Part shown: positions 9,953 to 18,832 of the stretch, piece after piece
How the letters are laid out: every line of letters starts with the position of its first letter
Position numbering within the stretch: the stretch's first letter is position 1
NCBI GenBank assembly: GCA_003931895.1
Contig: RRZV01000013.1
Location: 1 to 64,000 of the forward strand
Source of the DNA: Mesohalobacter salilacus
GTDB lineage: Bacteria; Bacteroidota; Bacteroidia; Flavobacteriales; Flavobacteriaceae
DNA: 64,000 nt
Direction: 5' to 3'
Notes under the pieces: model-generated
Databases searched by the model: none
What the model saw: the letters and a program-made list of their open reading frames with translations, nothing else
What the model was told of the DNA's origin: nothing
Made by a program: the position numbers and the translations under genes

Positions 9953-10852
9953 TTACTTAAGGTTTAAACTATCTCTAAGTGACTCGTATTTATTTGCATT
10001 TTTAGTCCAATAATCAATACGCATTGATTTCTTGAGCCTCGCTTCAGTTGTATCATTTTTGATCTCTTGCCACTTTAAAATGCTGTGCGGAAATTTAGAA
10101 TCTTGATAAATCTTTAGTGTTCTGTTAATGTTTTGATATTTCAAAGTCGTTAATAACGTATCCTTGTTTGTGTTTTGGGTAAGTTCTGCATCATAAGCTT
10201 TTACGTTTTTATGCTGGAGTCTGAAATATGAAAAATCTGGAATAGCTTTGAGTTGGCCTTTAGGAATTTCCAGCGGATTTATCCTCAACTTTGTCCATAA
10301 TTCATTTTCTAACAGGTGTTTGTCAAGTTTTAATTCTTGGTCAGCTTCACCTTCAAAATAAGAGTGCACTTTAACGTCAAATTTTTCTCGGTTGTTGAGC
10401 TGCATATAAGTTTGTCCACACCATTCTTGGGTTGAAGCGGTGACCTTAACAGCATGAGGTTGGCTTGTTAAAGGCGAAAATACCGATTGCATAATGCTGT
10501 AAGGATAAATACCGGTATTAAATTTTTTGGTGTAATTCAGTTTCATAACATCTACCGTTTTGTCTGAGGCGCTATTGGCTTTAACTTGAGCTTTGGGCAA
10601 AAAAGGTTCTTTTACAAAAATTAATACTGCAGAGCCTTGACGGGCTTCGCCGTAACGCATTTGAGTTAAATCGTAACTTGCCACTTCGGCTTTTCCATCA
10701 AACCAGTGGGCTTTAAATTCGTCACTCAAATCGAGGTAAGCATATTCTTTCACACTTGTTGGGACTTCTTTTAGGTTTTCAATTTGATTTTGCTGACAAG
10801 ACAAAACAAAAAAGAATAGGATTAAGACCGTAATTTTTAGTAGATATTTCAT
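9953..10852 (-). CDS. Conserved flavobacterial lipoprotein of unknown function
   Basis: About 299 residues with a lipoprotein signal (LSCQQ) and no enzymatic motif I recognise. The sequence is mostly beta-rich with conserved-looking WFDGKAEVASYDL, GQTYMQLN and DYWT segments. The ATG at 10850-10852 was chosen: a longer in-frame TTG start at 10870 would lie within the end of maf, while this ATG lies four bases past its stop. It sits between maf and mscS in a compact operon, so envelope or osmotic homeostasis is a guess only. Confidence 0.8.
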   Translation of the reverse strand: MKYLLKITVLILFFFVLSCQQNQIENLKEVPTSVKEYAYLDLSDEFKAHWFDGKAEVASYDLTQMRYGEARQGSAVLIFVKEPFLPKAQVKANSASDKTVDVMKLNYTKKFNTGIYPYSIMQSVFSPLTSQPHAVKVTASTQEWCGQTYMQLNNREKFDVKVHSYFEGEADQELKLDKHLLENELWTKLRINPLEIPKGQLKAIPDFSYFRLQHKNVKAYDAELTQNTNKDTLLTTLKYQNINRTLKIYQDSKFPHSILKWQEIKNDTTEARLKKSMRIDYWTKNANKYESLRDSLNLK

Positions 10853-10856
10853 TTTG

Positions 10857-11438
10857 TTAGGTTTTGACAAGTTCTTTTAAAGTTTGATAAAACAGATGTG
10901 TAGAAAAGCCCATCACATTAAAATAAGAGCCTTTAATTTCTGAAATTCCAATTTGACCAATCCATTCTTGAATGCCGTATGCTCCGGCTTTATCAAAAGG
11001 TTTATAATGTTTGATATAATACCAAATATCATCTTCGTCTAAAGGTTTAAAAAACACTTCGGTCACATCACTTTTGACAATTGTTTTATGTTTAGATTTT
11101 ATACAAAACGCACTTATGACTTGGTGCCAAGAGTTTTGTAAAGATGAAATCATGTCAAAGGCTTCTTGCTCACTTTCGGCTTTATTTAAGGCTTTTTCAT
11201 TGTGCCACACTATGGTATCACCTGTTACAAGAATATCATTGTCTTTTAAATCTTCGTAAGCACTGGCCTTTAATTTCGCAAGATATTCTGGTATTTCTTC
11301 TTTATACAAGCTTTCTGGAAAAACTTCTTCAATATTTTTCAGTCTCACCTCAAACGGAATATTCAAATCCTTTAAAAACTGTTGACGGCGTGGCGAACCA
11401 GAGGCGAGAATGATATTGAATTTTTCTAAATTTTTCAT
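10857..11438 (-). CDS. Maf-family nucleoside triphosphate pyrophosphatase
   Basis: 193 residues. The N-terminal phosphate-binding motif ASGSPRRQQFL (12-22) and the GDTIVWHNEKALNKAES block are those of Maf proteins, which hydrolyse non-canonical or house-cleaning NTPs such as dTTP/UTP and are sometimes called septum formation inhibitors. The C-terminal DKAGAYGIQEWIG signature is intact. It overlaps the upstream prenyltransferase gene by four bases (ATGA), indicating translational coupling. Confidence 0.93.
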   Translation of the reverse strand: MKNLEKFNIILASGSPRRQQFLKDLNIPFEVRLKNIEEVFPESLYKEEIPEYLAKLKASAYEDLKDNDILVTGDTIVWHNEKALNKAESEQEAFDMISSLQNSWHQVISAFCIKSKHKTIVKSDVTEVFFKPLDEDDIWYYIKHYKPFDKAGAYGIQEWIGQIGISEIKGSYFNVMGFSTHLFYQTLKELVKT

Positions 11439-12325
11439 ATTTTGAATAACATTAGGCTGAAAACCCCTATTAGCATGATAATTTTATAAATGTGACTCAG
11501 CAATCTATAATTAACATGATTTTCATTTTTCCAAATTTTATACACCACAAAAAATAGAGGAATGCATACTCCAAAGATAAAGTATAAACTAAAGATAAGA
11601 CCGGGTTTCAAATAAACTTTAACACCAAAAAACAAGACTGTAATAAGCAGTAATGTCGATATAAAAATGAGCGTATTCATTCGAGATTTTCCAACTAAAA
11701 TAGGTAAAGTCAATATATTTTGTGCGTAGTCGCCTTTGATGTCTAAAGTATCTTTGATCCATTCGCGATTAAGATTCGCCCAAAAGGCAAAAACACTATA
11801 GAATAAAATCCATTTAAAAATATTCTGATTAAAAAACGCACTCGTTTCCATATCAAAATAAAGTACTAAAATAAATGATAAACTCACTAAAAAACTGACC
11901 AAAATATTCCCTAAGACAGGAATCGATTTAAAGTCTTGAGCATAAAGATATAATACAACAATAACGCTAATTTCCAGAACAACAAGTGACCAAAATAGAA
12001 GTTTATAACTGATATAAAAGCTTATCAAAACAGCTATAAAATTAAATATAAAATAAACTGAGTAGGCCTTTGAAACTTTAATTTTTCCTTGAGCCAGCGG
12101 TCTTTTTCGCTTATTTACAAAGTCGGTTTTAATATCAAAAATATCATTGATGACATTACCAGCTGCGGCAATAAGAATCACACTAAAGCTCATCAAAAAA
12201 AAATCTAATGAATTGAGATTAGAACCCAAATCAAAATGGTCTAAGAATGAGAATCTAAACAACAGATGCGCAATAAAAATGAGCAATAAGTTAGGCCATC
12301 GAAAAAGGTTGAACCAAGCTTTCAT
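11435..12325 (-). CDS. UbiA-type prenyltransferase (geranylgeranylglycerol-phosphate geranylgeranyltransferase-like)
   Basis: 296 residues with about eight or nine membrane helices. The first Asp-rich site NDIFDIKTD (60-68) and a second site DTLDIKGD (about 195-202) bind the Mg-prenyl diphosphate in UbiA enzymes. Flavobacterial relatives next to maf are routinely named geranylgeranylglycerol-phosphate geranylgeranyltransferase, by analogy to archaeal lipid synthesis; the acceptor in this organism is not shown and could be a quinone precursor or another alcohol. It lies five bases after pepE and overlaps maf. Confidence 0.85.
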   Translation of the reverse strand: MKAWFNLFRWPNLLLIFIAHLLFRFSFLDHFDLGSNLNSLDFFLMSFSVILIAAAGNVINDIFDIKTDFVNKRKRPLAQGKIKVSKAYSVYFIFNFIAVLISFYISYKLLFWSLVVLEISVIVVLYLYAQDFKSIPVLGNILVSFLVSLSFILVLYFDMETSAFFNQNIFKWILFYSVFAFWANLNREWIKDTLDIKGDYAQNILTLPILVGKSRMNTLIFISTLLLITVLFFGVKVYLKPGLIFSLYFIFGVCIPLFFVVYKIWKNENHVNYRLLSHIYKIIMLIGVFSLMLFKI

Positions 12326-12330
12326 CTGAT

Positions 12331-13023
12331 CTATAAATAAGTATTAACTTTAATGATTTGAGGTGTTTTATTAGGTTCAAACCAAACCGCATCCAATTCA
12401 CCTTTGAGTTGAATAGTTTCACCTCTCACTTCAAGCCAACTGCCTTCTTTTAAACCGATGACATTGACATCGTTAAACACCTGAAATTCTTTGATACGCG
12501 TTCTCCGAGTTTCGCCTTTGTGTGTTGAATTTTTATCAGGTTCAAAATAATGGGCATTGATATTGAAAGGCAAAATCCCTAAAGTTTCAAAAGATTGAGG
12601 CATGACAATCGGCATATCATTGGTCGTTTGCATATTGAGCCCACAAATATTACTTCCTGCACTTGTGCCGAGATACGGTGTTCCTGATACAATTTTTTGT
12701 TTTAAAACTGGCATCAAATCAAATTCTTGAAGCGTTTTAACAAGCAAAAAAGTATTGCCACCACCAACAAAAATGGATTGAGCGTTTTCAATTGCTTTAA
12801 TTGGATTATCAAATTGGTGAATACCTTTTACAGTTGTATTTAAAAACTTCAAGCCGTCTTTAGCTTTAGCAGTATATTCATCATAAGTTAGACCTGATGG
12901 TCTGGCATAAGGCACAAATAAAACTTCTTCGAAATTTTTAAAGTGTTTTGACAAAACAGGTTTCAGGTATTCAAGATAAGTACTTCCGTAAATGGTTGAT
13001 GTGCTGGCGATAATGCAATTCAT
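12331..13023 (-). CDS. pepE: Peptidase E-type dipeptidase (family S51)
   Basis: 230 residues, normal for PepE. The nucleophile elbow GTSAGSN places the catalytic Ser at 121, preceded by the FVGGGNTF motif, and His158 in NAHYFEP is the likely triad histidine. PepE hydrolyses Asp-X dipeptides in the cytoplasm. It is the first gene of the five-gene operon running down to mscS. The start codon is ATG at 13021-13023. Confidence 0.9.
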   Translation of the reverse strand: MNCIIASTSTIYGSTYLEYLKPVLSKHFKNFEEVLFVPYARPSGLTYDEYTAKAKDGLKFLNTTVKGIHQFDNPIKAIENAQSIFVGGGNTFLLVKTLQEFDLMPVLKQKIVSGTPYLGTSAGSNICGLNMQTTNDMPIVMPQSFETLGILPFNINAHYFEPDKNSTHKGETRRTRIKEFQVFNDVNVIGLKEGSWLEVRGETIQLKGELDAVWFEPNKTPQIIKVNTYL

Positions 13024-13135
13024 TACAGTTTTATTTAAATATTGTAATTTAGTTAATTTTATAGTGACTATTAAGAAAAATTTTGTCGAATTTTAAAAAT
13101 TAAATCAATTGTATTTATAACTAATTGAAAATCTT

Positions 13136-14383
13136 ATGTTCGAATCCTTCAGCATTGTCATAGCCTTAGTATCTTTATTTAGCTTTATCAATTATAAATT
13201 TTTAAAGCTTCCAAATACCATCGCGCTGATGATTATGAGTTTGATTAGCGTCGTGATTTTAATTTCTATTGAAGATATTTTTCCTGGAGTTTACAAGTTT
13301 TTCTGTGATTTAGTTATCCATTCCAATTTTGAAAAATTGCTAATGGATACGCTGTTGAGTTTTTTATTGTTTGCTGGGGCTTTGCACGTTAATATCAAAG
13401 ACTTGGCTCACGAACGCTGGTCGGTTTTGCTTTTTGCGAGTTTTGGGGTTTTGATATCGACCACTTTAGTCGGCAGTCTAGTGTATTTTACTGCCCAACT
13501 TTTGGGTGTGGATTTAGCTTTTACCTATGCTTTGGTTTTTGGCGCACTCATCTCTCCTACTGATCCCATTGCTGTTCTAGCCATTTTAAAAAAATACGAT
13601 ATTTCAAAAAGCCTTAAAATGAAAATTGAAGGCGAATCGCTTTTTAATGATGGCGTTGGCGTTGTAGTATTTTCGGCTGTGTTGCTCATTGCTCAGCTCA
13701 AACATCCTGAACTTAATGCTGAAGTTGGGCAGGAAGTCGGTCTTTTATTTTTTGAAGAAGCGGTTGGCGGTTTAGCCTTTGGCGCTTTGATTGGATTTAT
13801 AGGTTATTACAGTATTAAAGCGGCTAAAGACAACCCACATTTAGCTGTAATGATGAGTATTGCTATTGTGGTAAGTGGATATGCGGTAGCATCAATGCTT
13901 CACGTTTCTGGCCCATTGGCGATGGTGGTGGCGGGATTAATTATTGGAAACAAATTAGACATCAATCATCTCAAACATCAAATGTGCACCAAACAACTCA
14001 ATAATTTTTGGGAAATTTTAGATGAAATTCTCAACGGGGTTTTGTTTGTCTTAATTGGCTTATCGCTTCATCTTATCACTTTCGACAATAGCGTCATTAT
14101 CTTAGGACTTATCGCTATTGTATTGGTTTTATTTTCGCGTTTTATCTCAGTACTTTTGCCTTATAGTTTTTTAAAACACAAAGAATATTCAGCACTCAAA
14201 ACTTCAGCTATATTAACTTGGGGTGGATTGCGCGGTGGAATTTCTCTGGCTTTAGCTTTTAGCCTGTCTGATTCAACTTATGGAAACATCATTATTCAAA
14301 TCACTTTTATCATTGTGATTTTTGCTATTTTAGTGCAAGGTTTGAGTATCGGAAAATTGGTGGAAAAATTATTGCCGAAATAG
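13136..14383 (+). CDS. CPA1-family Na+(K+)/H+ antiporter
   Basis: 415 residues with about twelve membrane helices. The ISPTDPIAVLAILKK and GESLFNDGVGVVVF blocks are diagnostic of NhaP/NHE-type CPA1 exchangers, where the ND pair forms the ion site. The LTWGGLRGGISLALA segment near the end is also conserved. It should exchange cytoplasmic Na+ for H+. It stands alone, divergent from pepE with a 112-base shared upstream region. Confidence 0.93.
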   Translation: MFESFSIVIALVSLFSFINYKFLKLPNTIALMIMSLISVVILISIEDIFPGVYKFFCDLVIHSNFEKLLMDTLLSFLLFAGALHVNIKDLAHERWSVLLFASFGVLISTTLVGSLVYFTAQLLGVDLAFTYALVFGALISPTDPIAVLAILKKYDISKSLKMKIEGESLFNDGVGVVVFSAVLLIAQLKHPELNAEVGQEVGLLFFEEAVGGLAFGALIGFIGYYSIKAAKDNPHLAVMMSIAIVVSGYAVASMLHVSGPLAMVVAGLIIGNKLDINHLKHQMCTKQLNNFWEILDEILNGVLFVLIGLSLHLITFDNSVIILGLIAIVLVLFSRFISVLLPYSFLKHKEYSALKTSAILTWGGLRGGISLALAFSLSDSTYGNIIIQITFIIVIFAILVQGLSIGKLVEKLLPK

Positions 14384-14502
14384 TTTACTTTAGTGACTTA
14401 GGACCTTCGCGAGAGAGCTATAATAATTTCAATTAATCATTTTAGATTATTTGATTTAGTCTTGCATTTATCAATAAATTTTCCAGTACAATACGCATTC
14501 CC

Positions 14503-14510
14503 TACCTTTG
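14503..14510 (+). promoter_or_regulatory. -7 box (TACCTTTG) abutting rlmN
   Basis: TACCTTTG matches TAnnTTTG, with TTC 19 bases upstream (14481-14483) as a near -33 element. It ends only four bases before the GTG start, so transcription should begin at or next to the start codon. Confidence 0.6.
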
Positions 14511-14514
14511 CAAA

Positions 14515-15558
14515 GTGAAAACAACAGATAAAAAAGACATACGCGCTTTAAGCAAAGACCAATTGCGAGACTTCTTTGAATCAAATGGCGATAAAGCCTT
14601 TCGAGGCAACCAAGTTTATGAATGGTTATGGAACAAAGCTTGCCATGATTTTGAGGATATGACCAATTTATCTAAGGAAACCAGAGCCATGCTTGAAGCC
14701 AATTTTGTCATCAACCATATCAAAGTTGACACCCAGCAACGCAGTAAAGACGGCACCATAAAAAACGCCGTAAAATTGCACGATGGCTTTGTGGTAGAAA
14801 GCGTAATGATTCCTACTGAAAATAGGACTACAGCATGTGTGTCTTCTCAAGTAGGTTGTAGTCTCGATTGTAAATTTTGTGCTACGGCAAAGCTCAAACG
14901 TCTTCGAAACCTCAACCCCGATGAAATCTACGATCAGGTTGTAGCCATAGATAAACAAAGTCGGTATTACAACAACCGTCCGCTGAGCAATATCGTCTAT
15001 ATGGGTATGGGCGAACCACTGATGAATTATAAAAATGTTTTGAAGTCCATTGAAAAAATCACATCTGAAGATGGCTTAAACATGTCACCCAAACGCATTA
15101 CGGTTTCCACATCAGGAGTGCCAAAAATGATTAAAATGCTGGCAGACGACCAGGTGAAATTTAATTTGGCTGTTTCTCTACATTCTGCTCGTGATGAAGT
15201 GCGCACGCAAATTATGCCGTTTAATGCTAAATTTAGCCTAAATGCTTTAAAAGAATCTTTAGAGTATTGGTATGCCAAAACCGAAAAAAGAGTTACATAC
15301 GAATATATAGTTTGGAAAGGCATTAATGACACAGAAGCTGATATTGAAGCCTTAGTGGAATTTTGTCAAGCCATTCCTTGTAAAGTCAATTTGATTGAAT
15401 ACAATCCCATTGATGAAGATATGTTTACCCAAGCCAATGACAAAGCCGTGGCTAAGTATATGACTACACTTGAAGCACACGGCATAACAGTCACTTTGCG
15501 TCATTCACGAGGAAAAGACATCGACGCTGCTTGTGGGCAATTGGCTAATAAAAGTTAA
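14515..15558 (+). CDS. rlmN: Dual-specificity rRNA/tRNA adenine-C2 methyltransferase RlmN
   Basis: 347 residues. A radical-SAM enzyme that methylates A2503 of 23S rRNA and A37 of some tRNAs. The 4Fe-4S ligands are C115, C119 and C122 (GCSLDCKFCAT); Cys108 in ACVSSQ and Cys340 in DAACGQL are the catalytic pair. The YMGMGEPLMNY SAM-binding motif is present. The start is GTG: no upstream ATG exists and the KKDIRALSKDQLRDFF N-terminus is typical of the family. The -7 box lies four bases ahead, suggesting a leaderless mRNA. Confidence 0.97.
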   Translation: MKTTDKKDIRALSKDQLRDFFESNGDKAFRGNQVYEWLWNKACHDFEDMTNLSKETRAMLEANFVINHIKVDTQQRSKDGTIKNAVKLHDGFVVESVMIPTENRTTACVSSQVGCSLDCKFCATAKLKRLRNLNPDEIYDQVVAIDKQSRYYNNRPLSNIVYMGMGEPLMNYKNVLKSIEKITSEDGLNMSPKRITVSTSGVPKMIKMLADDQVKFNLAVSLHSARDEVRTQIMPFNAKFSLNALKESLEYWYAKTEKRVTYEYIVWKGINDTEADIEALVEFCQAIPCKVNLIEYNPIDEDMFTQANDKAVAKYMTTLEAHGITVTLRHSRGKDIDAACGQLANKS

Positions 15559-15579
15559 TTTTACAAAAACAAACATAAG

Positions 15580-15613
15580 AGGTTTTAGCATATCCGCCTT
15601 TGGAGGAAAACCT
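15580..15613. terminator. Hairpin between convergent rlmN and dipeptidase genes
   Basis: AGGTTTT (15580-15586) pairs with AAAACCT (15607-15613) around an inner TCCGCC/GGAGGA near-palindrome. Its position between convergent stop codons (15558 and 15639) suggests a bidirectional terminator, although there is no clean T-run. Confidence 0.45.
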
Positions 15614-15638
15614 GTGAGGTTTGAATTATAGAACTGTT

Positions 15639-17024
15639 TTATTCCTTCAAAGCCGCAAAATGCTTATAAAAATGTGGAATAGTTTCAATCCCTTTTAAAA
15701 AGTTCCATACCCCAAAATGCTCGTTGGGGGAATGAATGGCATCACTGTCTAAACCAAAACCCATTAGAATAGTTTTAGAGTCAAATGCATTTTCAAACAA
15801 AGACACAATAGGAATACTGCCACCACTTCTTAACGGAATAGCAGATTTACCAAAAGTGTCTTGAAATGCCTTGTCTGCAGCTTGATATTCTACACTATCG
15901 ATTGGCGTAACGTAACCTTGACCGCCGTGGTGTGGTTTTACTTTTACCTTGACGCTGTCAGGTGCAATAGATTCAAAATGGTTTTTGAAAAGTTCTGTAA
16001 TTTCTCTCCAGTCTTGATTAGGTACCAATCGCATAGAAATTTTTGCATAGGCTTTACTTGGAATTACGGTTTTCGCCCCTTCACCAATATAACCACCCCA
16101 AATCCCATTGACGTCTAATGTTGGTCTGATAGAATTTCGTTCGTTGGTAACATATCCTTTTTCGCCGTGAACATCGCCAATACCAATTGATGTTTTATAA
16201 TGCTCCAAGTTAAAAGGGGCTTCAGCCATTTTTTGGCGCTCTTCTTGGCTCAATTCCTCTACTTTATCGTAAAATCCCGGAATGGTAATGCGGTTGTTGT
16301 CATCTTGTAAAGACGCAATCATTTGGGTTAAAATGTTAATCGGATTCGCCACAGCACCGCCGTATAAGCCAGAATGCAAGTCGCGATTTGGTCCGGTCAC
16401 TTCAACCTCTACATAGCTTAAACCTCTTAAACCTGTGGTGATAGACGGATGTTCTTTGCTAATCATACCGGTATCTGAAATTAAGATGACATCGTTCGCC
16501 AACATCTCATTATGCTCATTGATATAATCTTCCAGATGTTCACTGCCGACTTCCTCTTCACCTTCTATCATAAATTTCACATTACAAGGCAAAGCGTTTT
16601 CTGCCATCATGAGTTCAAAAGCTTTAATGTGCATATACATTTGTCCTTTATCGTCGCAAGCACCACGTGCAAAAATAGCACCGTCGGGATGGATATCTGT
16701 TTTTTTGATTACAGGTTCAAATGGTGGTGAATTCCATAAATCTAAAGGGTCTGGCGGTTGCACGTCATAATGGCCATAGACTAAAATCGTTGGCAAATCC
16801 GGGTCGATTATTTTTTGACCAAAAACCACTGAATGGCCTTTTGTAGGAAATATTTTGACCCTATCACATCCAGCGGATTCCAGTTGATCGGCTACCATTT
16901 GAGCAGCCTTTTGCATAGCATCTTTATAGGATGAATCTGCGCTGATAGAAGGGATTTTCAATAAGTCTATGAGTTCGTTGATAAAACGTTTTTGATGTTG
17001 TTTGACGTAGGTTTTGGTGTTCAT
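15639..17024 (-). CDS. M20-family dipeptidase/metallopeptidase
   Basis: 461 residues. Di-zinc M20 motifs are complete: GHYDVQPPDP (H85, D87), RGACDDKGQ (bridging D124) and the catalytic EGEEEVGS (glutamates around 154-157). The insertion domain used for dimerisation is present (about 190-350), and the C-terminal metal histidine lies in DAIHSPNE. It should remove residues from dipeptides or short peptides in the cytoplasm. Monocistronic, with a 314-base upstream gap containing a structured repeat. Confidence 0.95.
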   Translation of the reverse strand: MNTKTYVKQHQKRFINELIDLLKIPSISADSSYKDAMQKAAQMVADQLESAGCDRVKIFPTKGHSVVFGQKIIDPDLPTILVYGHYDVQPPDPLDLWNSPPFEPVIKKTDIHPDGAIFARGACDDKGQMYMHIKAFELMMAENALPCNVKFMIEGEEEVGSEHLEDYINEHNEMLANDVILISDTGMISKEHPSITTGLRGLSYVEVEVTGPNRDLHSGLYGGAVANPINILTQMIASLQDDNNRITIPGFYDKVEELSQEERQKMAEAPFNLEHYKTSIGIGDVHGEKGYVTNERNSIRPTLDVNGIWGGYIGEGAKTVIPSKAYAKISMRLVPNQDWREITELFKNHFESIAPDSVKVKVKPHHGGQGYVTPIDSVEYQAADKAFQDTFGKSAIPLRSGGSIPIVSLFENAFDSKTILMGFGLDSDAIHSPNEHFGVWNFLKGIETIPHFYKHFAALKE

Positions 17025-17337
17025 TCTTTTTAGTTTTTAGTTTAAAGTTTAAAAAAGTTTTTAGTTTCTGGTTTTTCCGAATGGCCTTGCTCTCGGAATC
17101 TTCGACTTGTTTGTGGTTTAAATACGTTATTTTTTAAAAAATTAAAGATACAGGATTTTAAAATTTAAAAAGCAAAAAAATGGTCAGCTCCAAAACTATT
17201 TATATTAAATGGAGTTTGTTTATTGCGTGAGGGATAGTAGTGAAAAGCCCACAGCACCACGCCAAGAAGCGTGGTGCGAGGACTTGTAACGGATAGCCCG
17301 ACTCCCGCTTTTTTGCGGGAGGCACGCCCAAATTATT
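17025..17337. other. Intergenic region with low-complexity stretch and a structured GC-rich element
   Basis: No gene is visible. Bases 17030-17085 are a degenerate run built on TTTAGTTT. Bases 17225-17327 hold a GC-rich folded element described separately. No promoter box was found for the downstream dipeptidase gene. Confidence 0.7.
17225..17327. repeat. Structured intergenic element, copy 1
   Basis: GCGTG (17225-17229) closes with CACGC (17323-17327). Inside are a perfect nine-base stem GCACCACGC/GCGTGGTGC (17254-17262, 17269-17277) and a seven-base stem CTCCCGC/GCGGGAG (17302-17308, 17315-17321). The left arm carries AGGGATAGTAG...AGCCC and the right arm GGACTTGTAACGGATAGC, both echoed in the element at 37087-37227. 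It is far richer in G+C than its surroundings. Confidence 0.65.
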
Positions 17338-17946
17338 TTACTCTAAAGTTTTAAGCTCTAAACCGTAAACCTGCTCAAAAAGGGATTTGACTTTATCGAA
17401 ATCTTTTTGCCGAATACTGATAATAAATTGACAACGGATTTTCAGGTCTTGCTCTATAATGTTGAGGTCTAATTCTTTGACCAAGCGCATCACCTCGTTC
17501 ATCATATCGTATTCGCAGGTGATTTGTATTTGTTTGTCAATGGTATGGGTTTGTATATTGGCGTTTTCTAAAGCCATCTTGGCGGTGGTTTTGTAGGCAG
17601 AAATGAGTCCGCCAACACCGAGTTTGGTGCCGCCGAAATACCGCACCACGACGATTAAGCAATTGGTGATTTCAAAAGATTGGAGTTGACCGTAAATGGG
17701 CATGCCTGCAGAATTATTGGGCTCGCCGTCGTCGTTGGCTTTGTAAGTCTCGTAGGTTTTGCCAAGCTGCCATGCATAGCAAAAATGACGGGCTTTATGA
17801 TGTTGGCTTTTGAGTTGCTCTAAGGCATTTTCAATATCATTTTCATTTTGAACGGGAAAAGCATAACCGAAAAATTTGCTGCCTTTGTCTTTAAATAAGA
17901 CTTCTTTTGAGGGTTGAGATAGGCTTTTATATTCGTCGTTTTTCAA
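17338..17946 (-). CDS. YigZ/IMPACT-family protein
   Basis: 202 residues. The N-terminal IMPACT (UPF0029) domain contains GSKFFGYAF, the HHKARHFCYAW block, DDGEPNNSAGMPI and YFGGTKLGVGGLISAYKTT; the C-terminal ferredoxin-like DUF1949-type domain follows from about 135. Bacterial members are poorly characterised; eukaryotic IMPACT inhibits the kinase GCN2. The start is TTG at 17944-17946: no ATG exists before residue 100 and family proteins begin just here. It follows the EamA gene by four bases and is the last gene of a three-gene operon. Confidence 0.92.
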   Translation of the reverse strand: MKNDEYKSLSQPSKEVLFKDKGSKFFGYAFPVQNENDIENALEQLKSQHHKARHFCYAWQLGKTYETYKANDDGEPNNSAGMPIYGQLQSFEITNCLIVVVRYFGGTKLGVGGLISAYKTTAKMALENANIQTHTIDKQIQITCEYDMMNEVMRLVKELDLNIIEQDLKIRCQFIISIRQKDFDKVKSLFEQVYGLELKTLE

Positions 17947-17950
17947 GAGA

Positions 17951-18832
17951 CTAATTCAATTTATAGTTAGCCAAAGCGACTAAAATTATACTCAAAAGGG
18001 CTAAGCCAATTCCGATTTTGTTTTTGCGAAACAAATGTTCTTTAAAGAGCAAAATACCAACAATGGTCGATAATACCACGATAGAAACATTGTTGATGAC
18101 AAAGACAATGGAGCTGTCCAAATGAGGATTGCGTAAGGCTTGAATGATAAAATAAATAGAAAAATAGTTAGGAATACCAAGTGCGATACCGCCGATAATG
18201 TCTTTAACTCTAAATAAAGTTTTGTGTTTTATAAATCGAAGTCCAAAGACCACACTTCCCGTTAAGGCTGCAAACAAAAAAATAGAAGCCGAAAATACAG
18301 GCGTTTCAATAGAAGGTACAAAATCGTTTTGCAACACTTTTAAACTGGATTCTATAATGCCACTGCCAATAAAAACAGCAAAGGGAAGAAGCAAAGCAGA
18401 TTTATTAACTTTTAGACCGTCTTTGGTTTTGGCAGATACCAAATACACGGAAACTAAGGCCAGGATAATGCCTAAAACTTTAAGGATAGACAAACTTTCG
18501 CCATAATAGAAAATCACAAAAATGACAGGGATACTCAAACTCATTTTACTGGCTACGGACACGACTGACATCCCGTGTTTTTGAGTGGTCATGACCATAA
18601 GGTAAAAAATTAATATAAAAAATGTGCCGAGAAATGCCGCAGGCCAAAACCATTCAAAATGATGAATTTCAGTTAAGTTTATGGAGGTGCTTTGAATACT
18701 AAAGCCGAGAATAAAAGCTGTGAAATAATTAAAAATCAACGCATTTAACGTATTGATGTTAAATCTTGAAAACGATTTAAAGGCAACATATATAAGCGTT
18801 GAAGAAATAACACTAAAGATAAGTTCTATCAC
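17951..18832 (-). CDS. EamA/DMT-family transporter
   Basis: 293 residues with about ten membrane helices in the two-fold repeat arrangement of drug/metabolite transporters. No substrate motif is visible. The start is GTG at 18830-18832, overlapping the stop of the HAD phosphatase gene (GTGA), and the stop lies four bases before yigZ, so the three are probably cotranscribed. A cluster of small exporter plus phosphatase could concern metabolite overflow, but this is conjecture. Confidence 0.87.
   Translation of the reverse strand: MIELIFSVISSTLIYVAFKSFSRFNINTLNALIFNYFTAFILGFSIQSTSINLTEIHHFEWFWPAAFLGTFFILIFYLMVMTTQKHGMSVVSVASKMSLSIPVIFVIFYYGESLSILKVLGIILALVSVYLVSAKTKDGLKVNKSALLLPFAVFIGSGIIESSLKVLQNDFVPSIETPVFSASIFLFAALTGSVVFGLRFIKHKTLFRVKDIIGGIALGIPNYFSIYFIIQALRNPHLDSSIVFVINNVSIVVLSTIVGILLFKEHLFRKNKIGIGLALLSIILVALANYKLN

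Noticed and set aside
17302-17321. CTCCCGC/GCGGGAG hairpin as a simple terminator of yigZ
   Set aside because: On the minus strand no T-run follows it, and it is embedded in a larger closed structure with end boxes shared at another locus.
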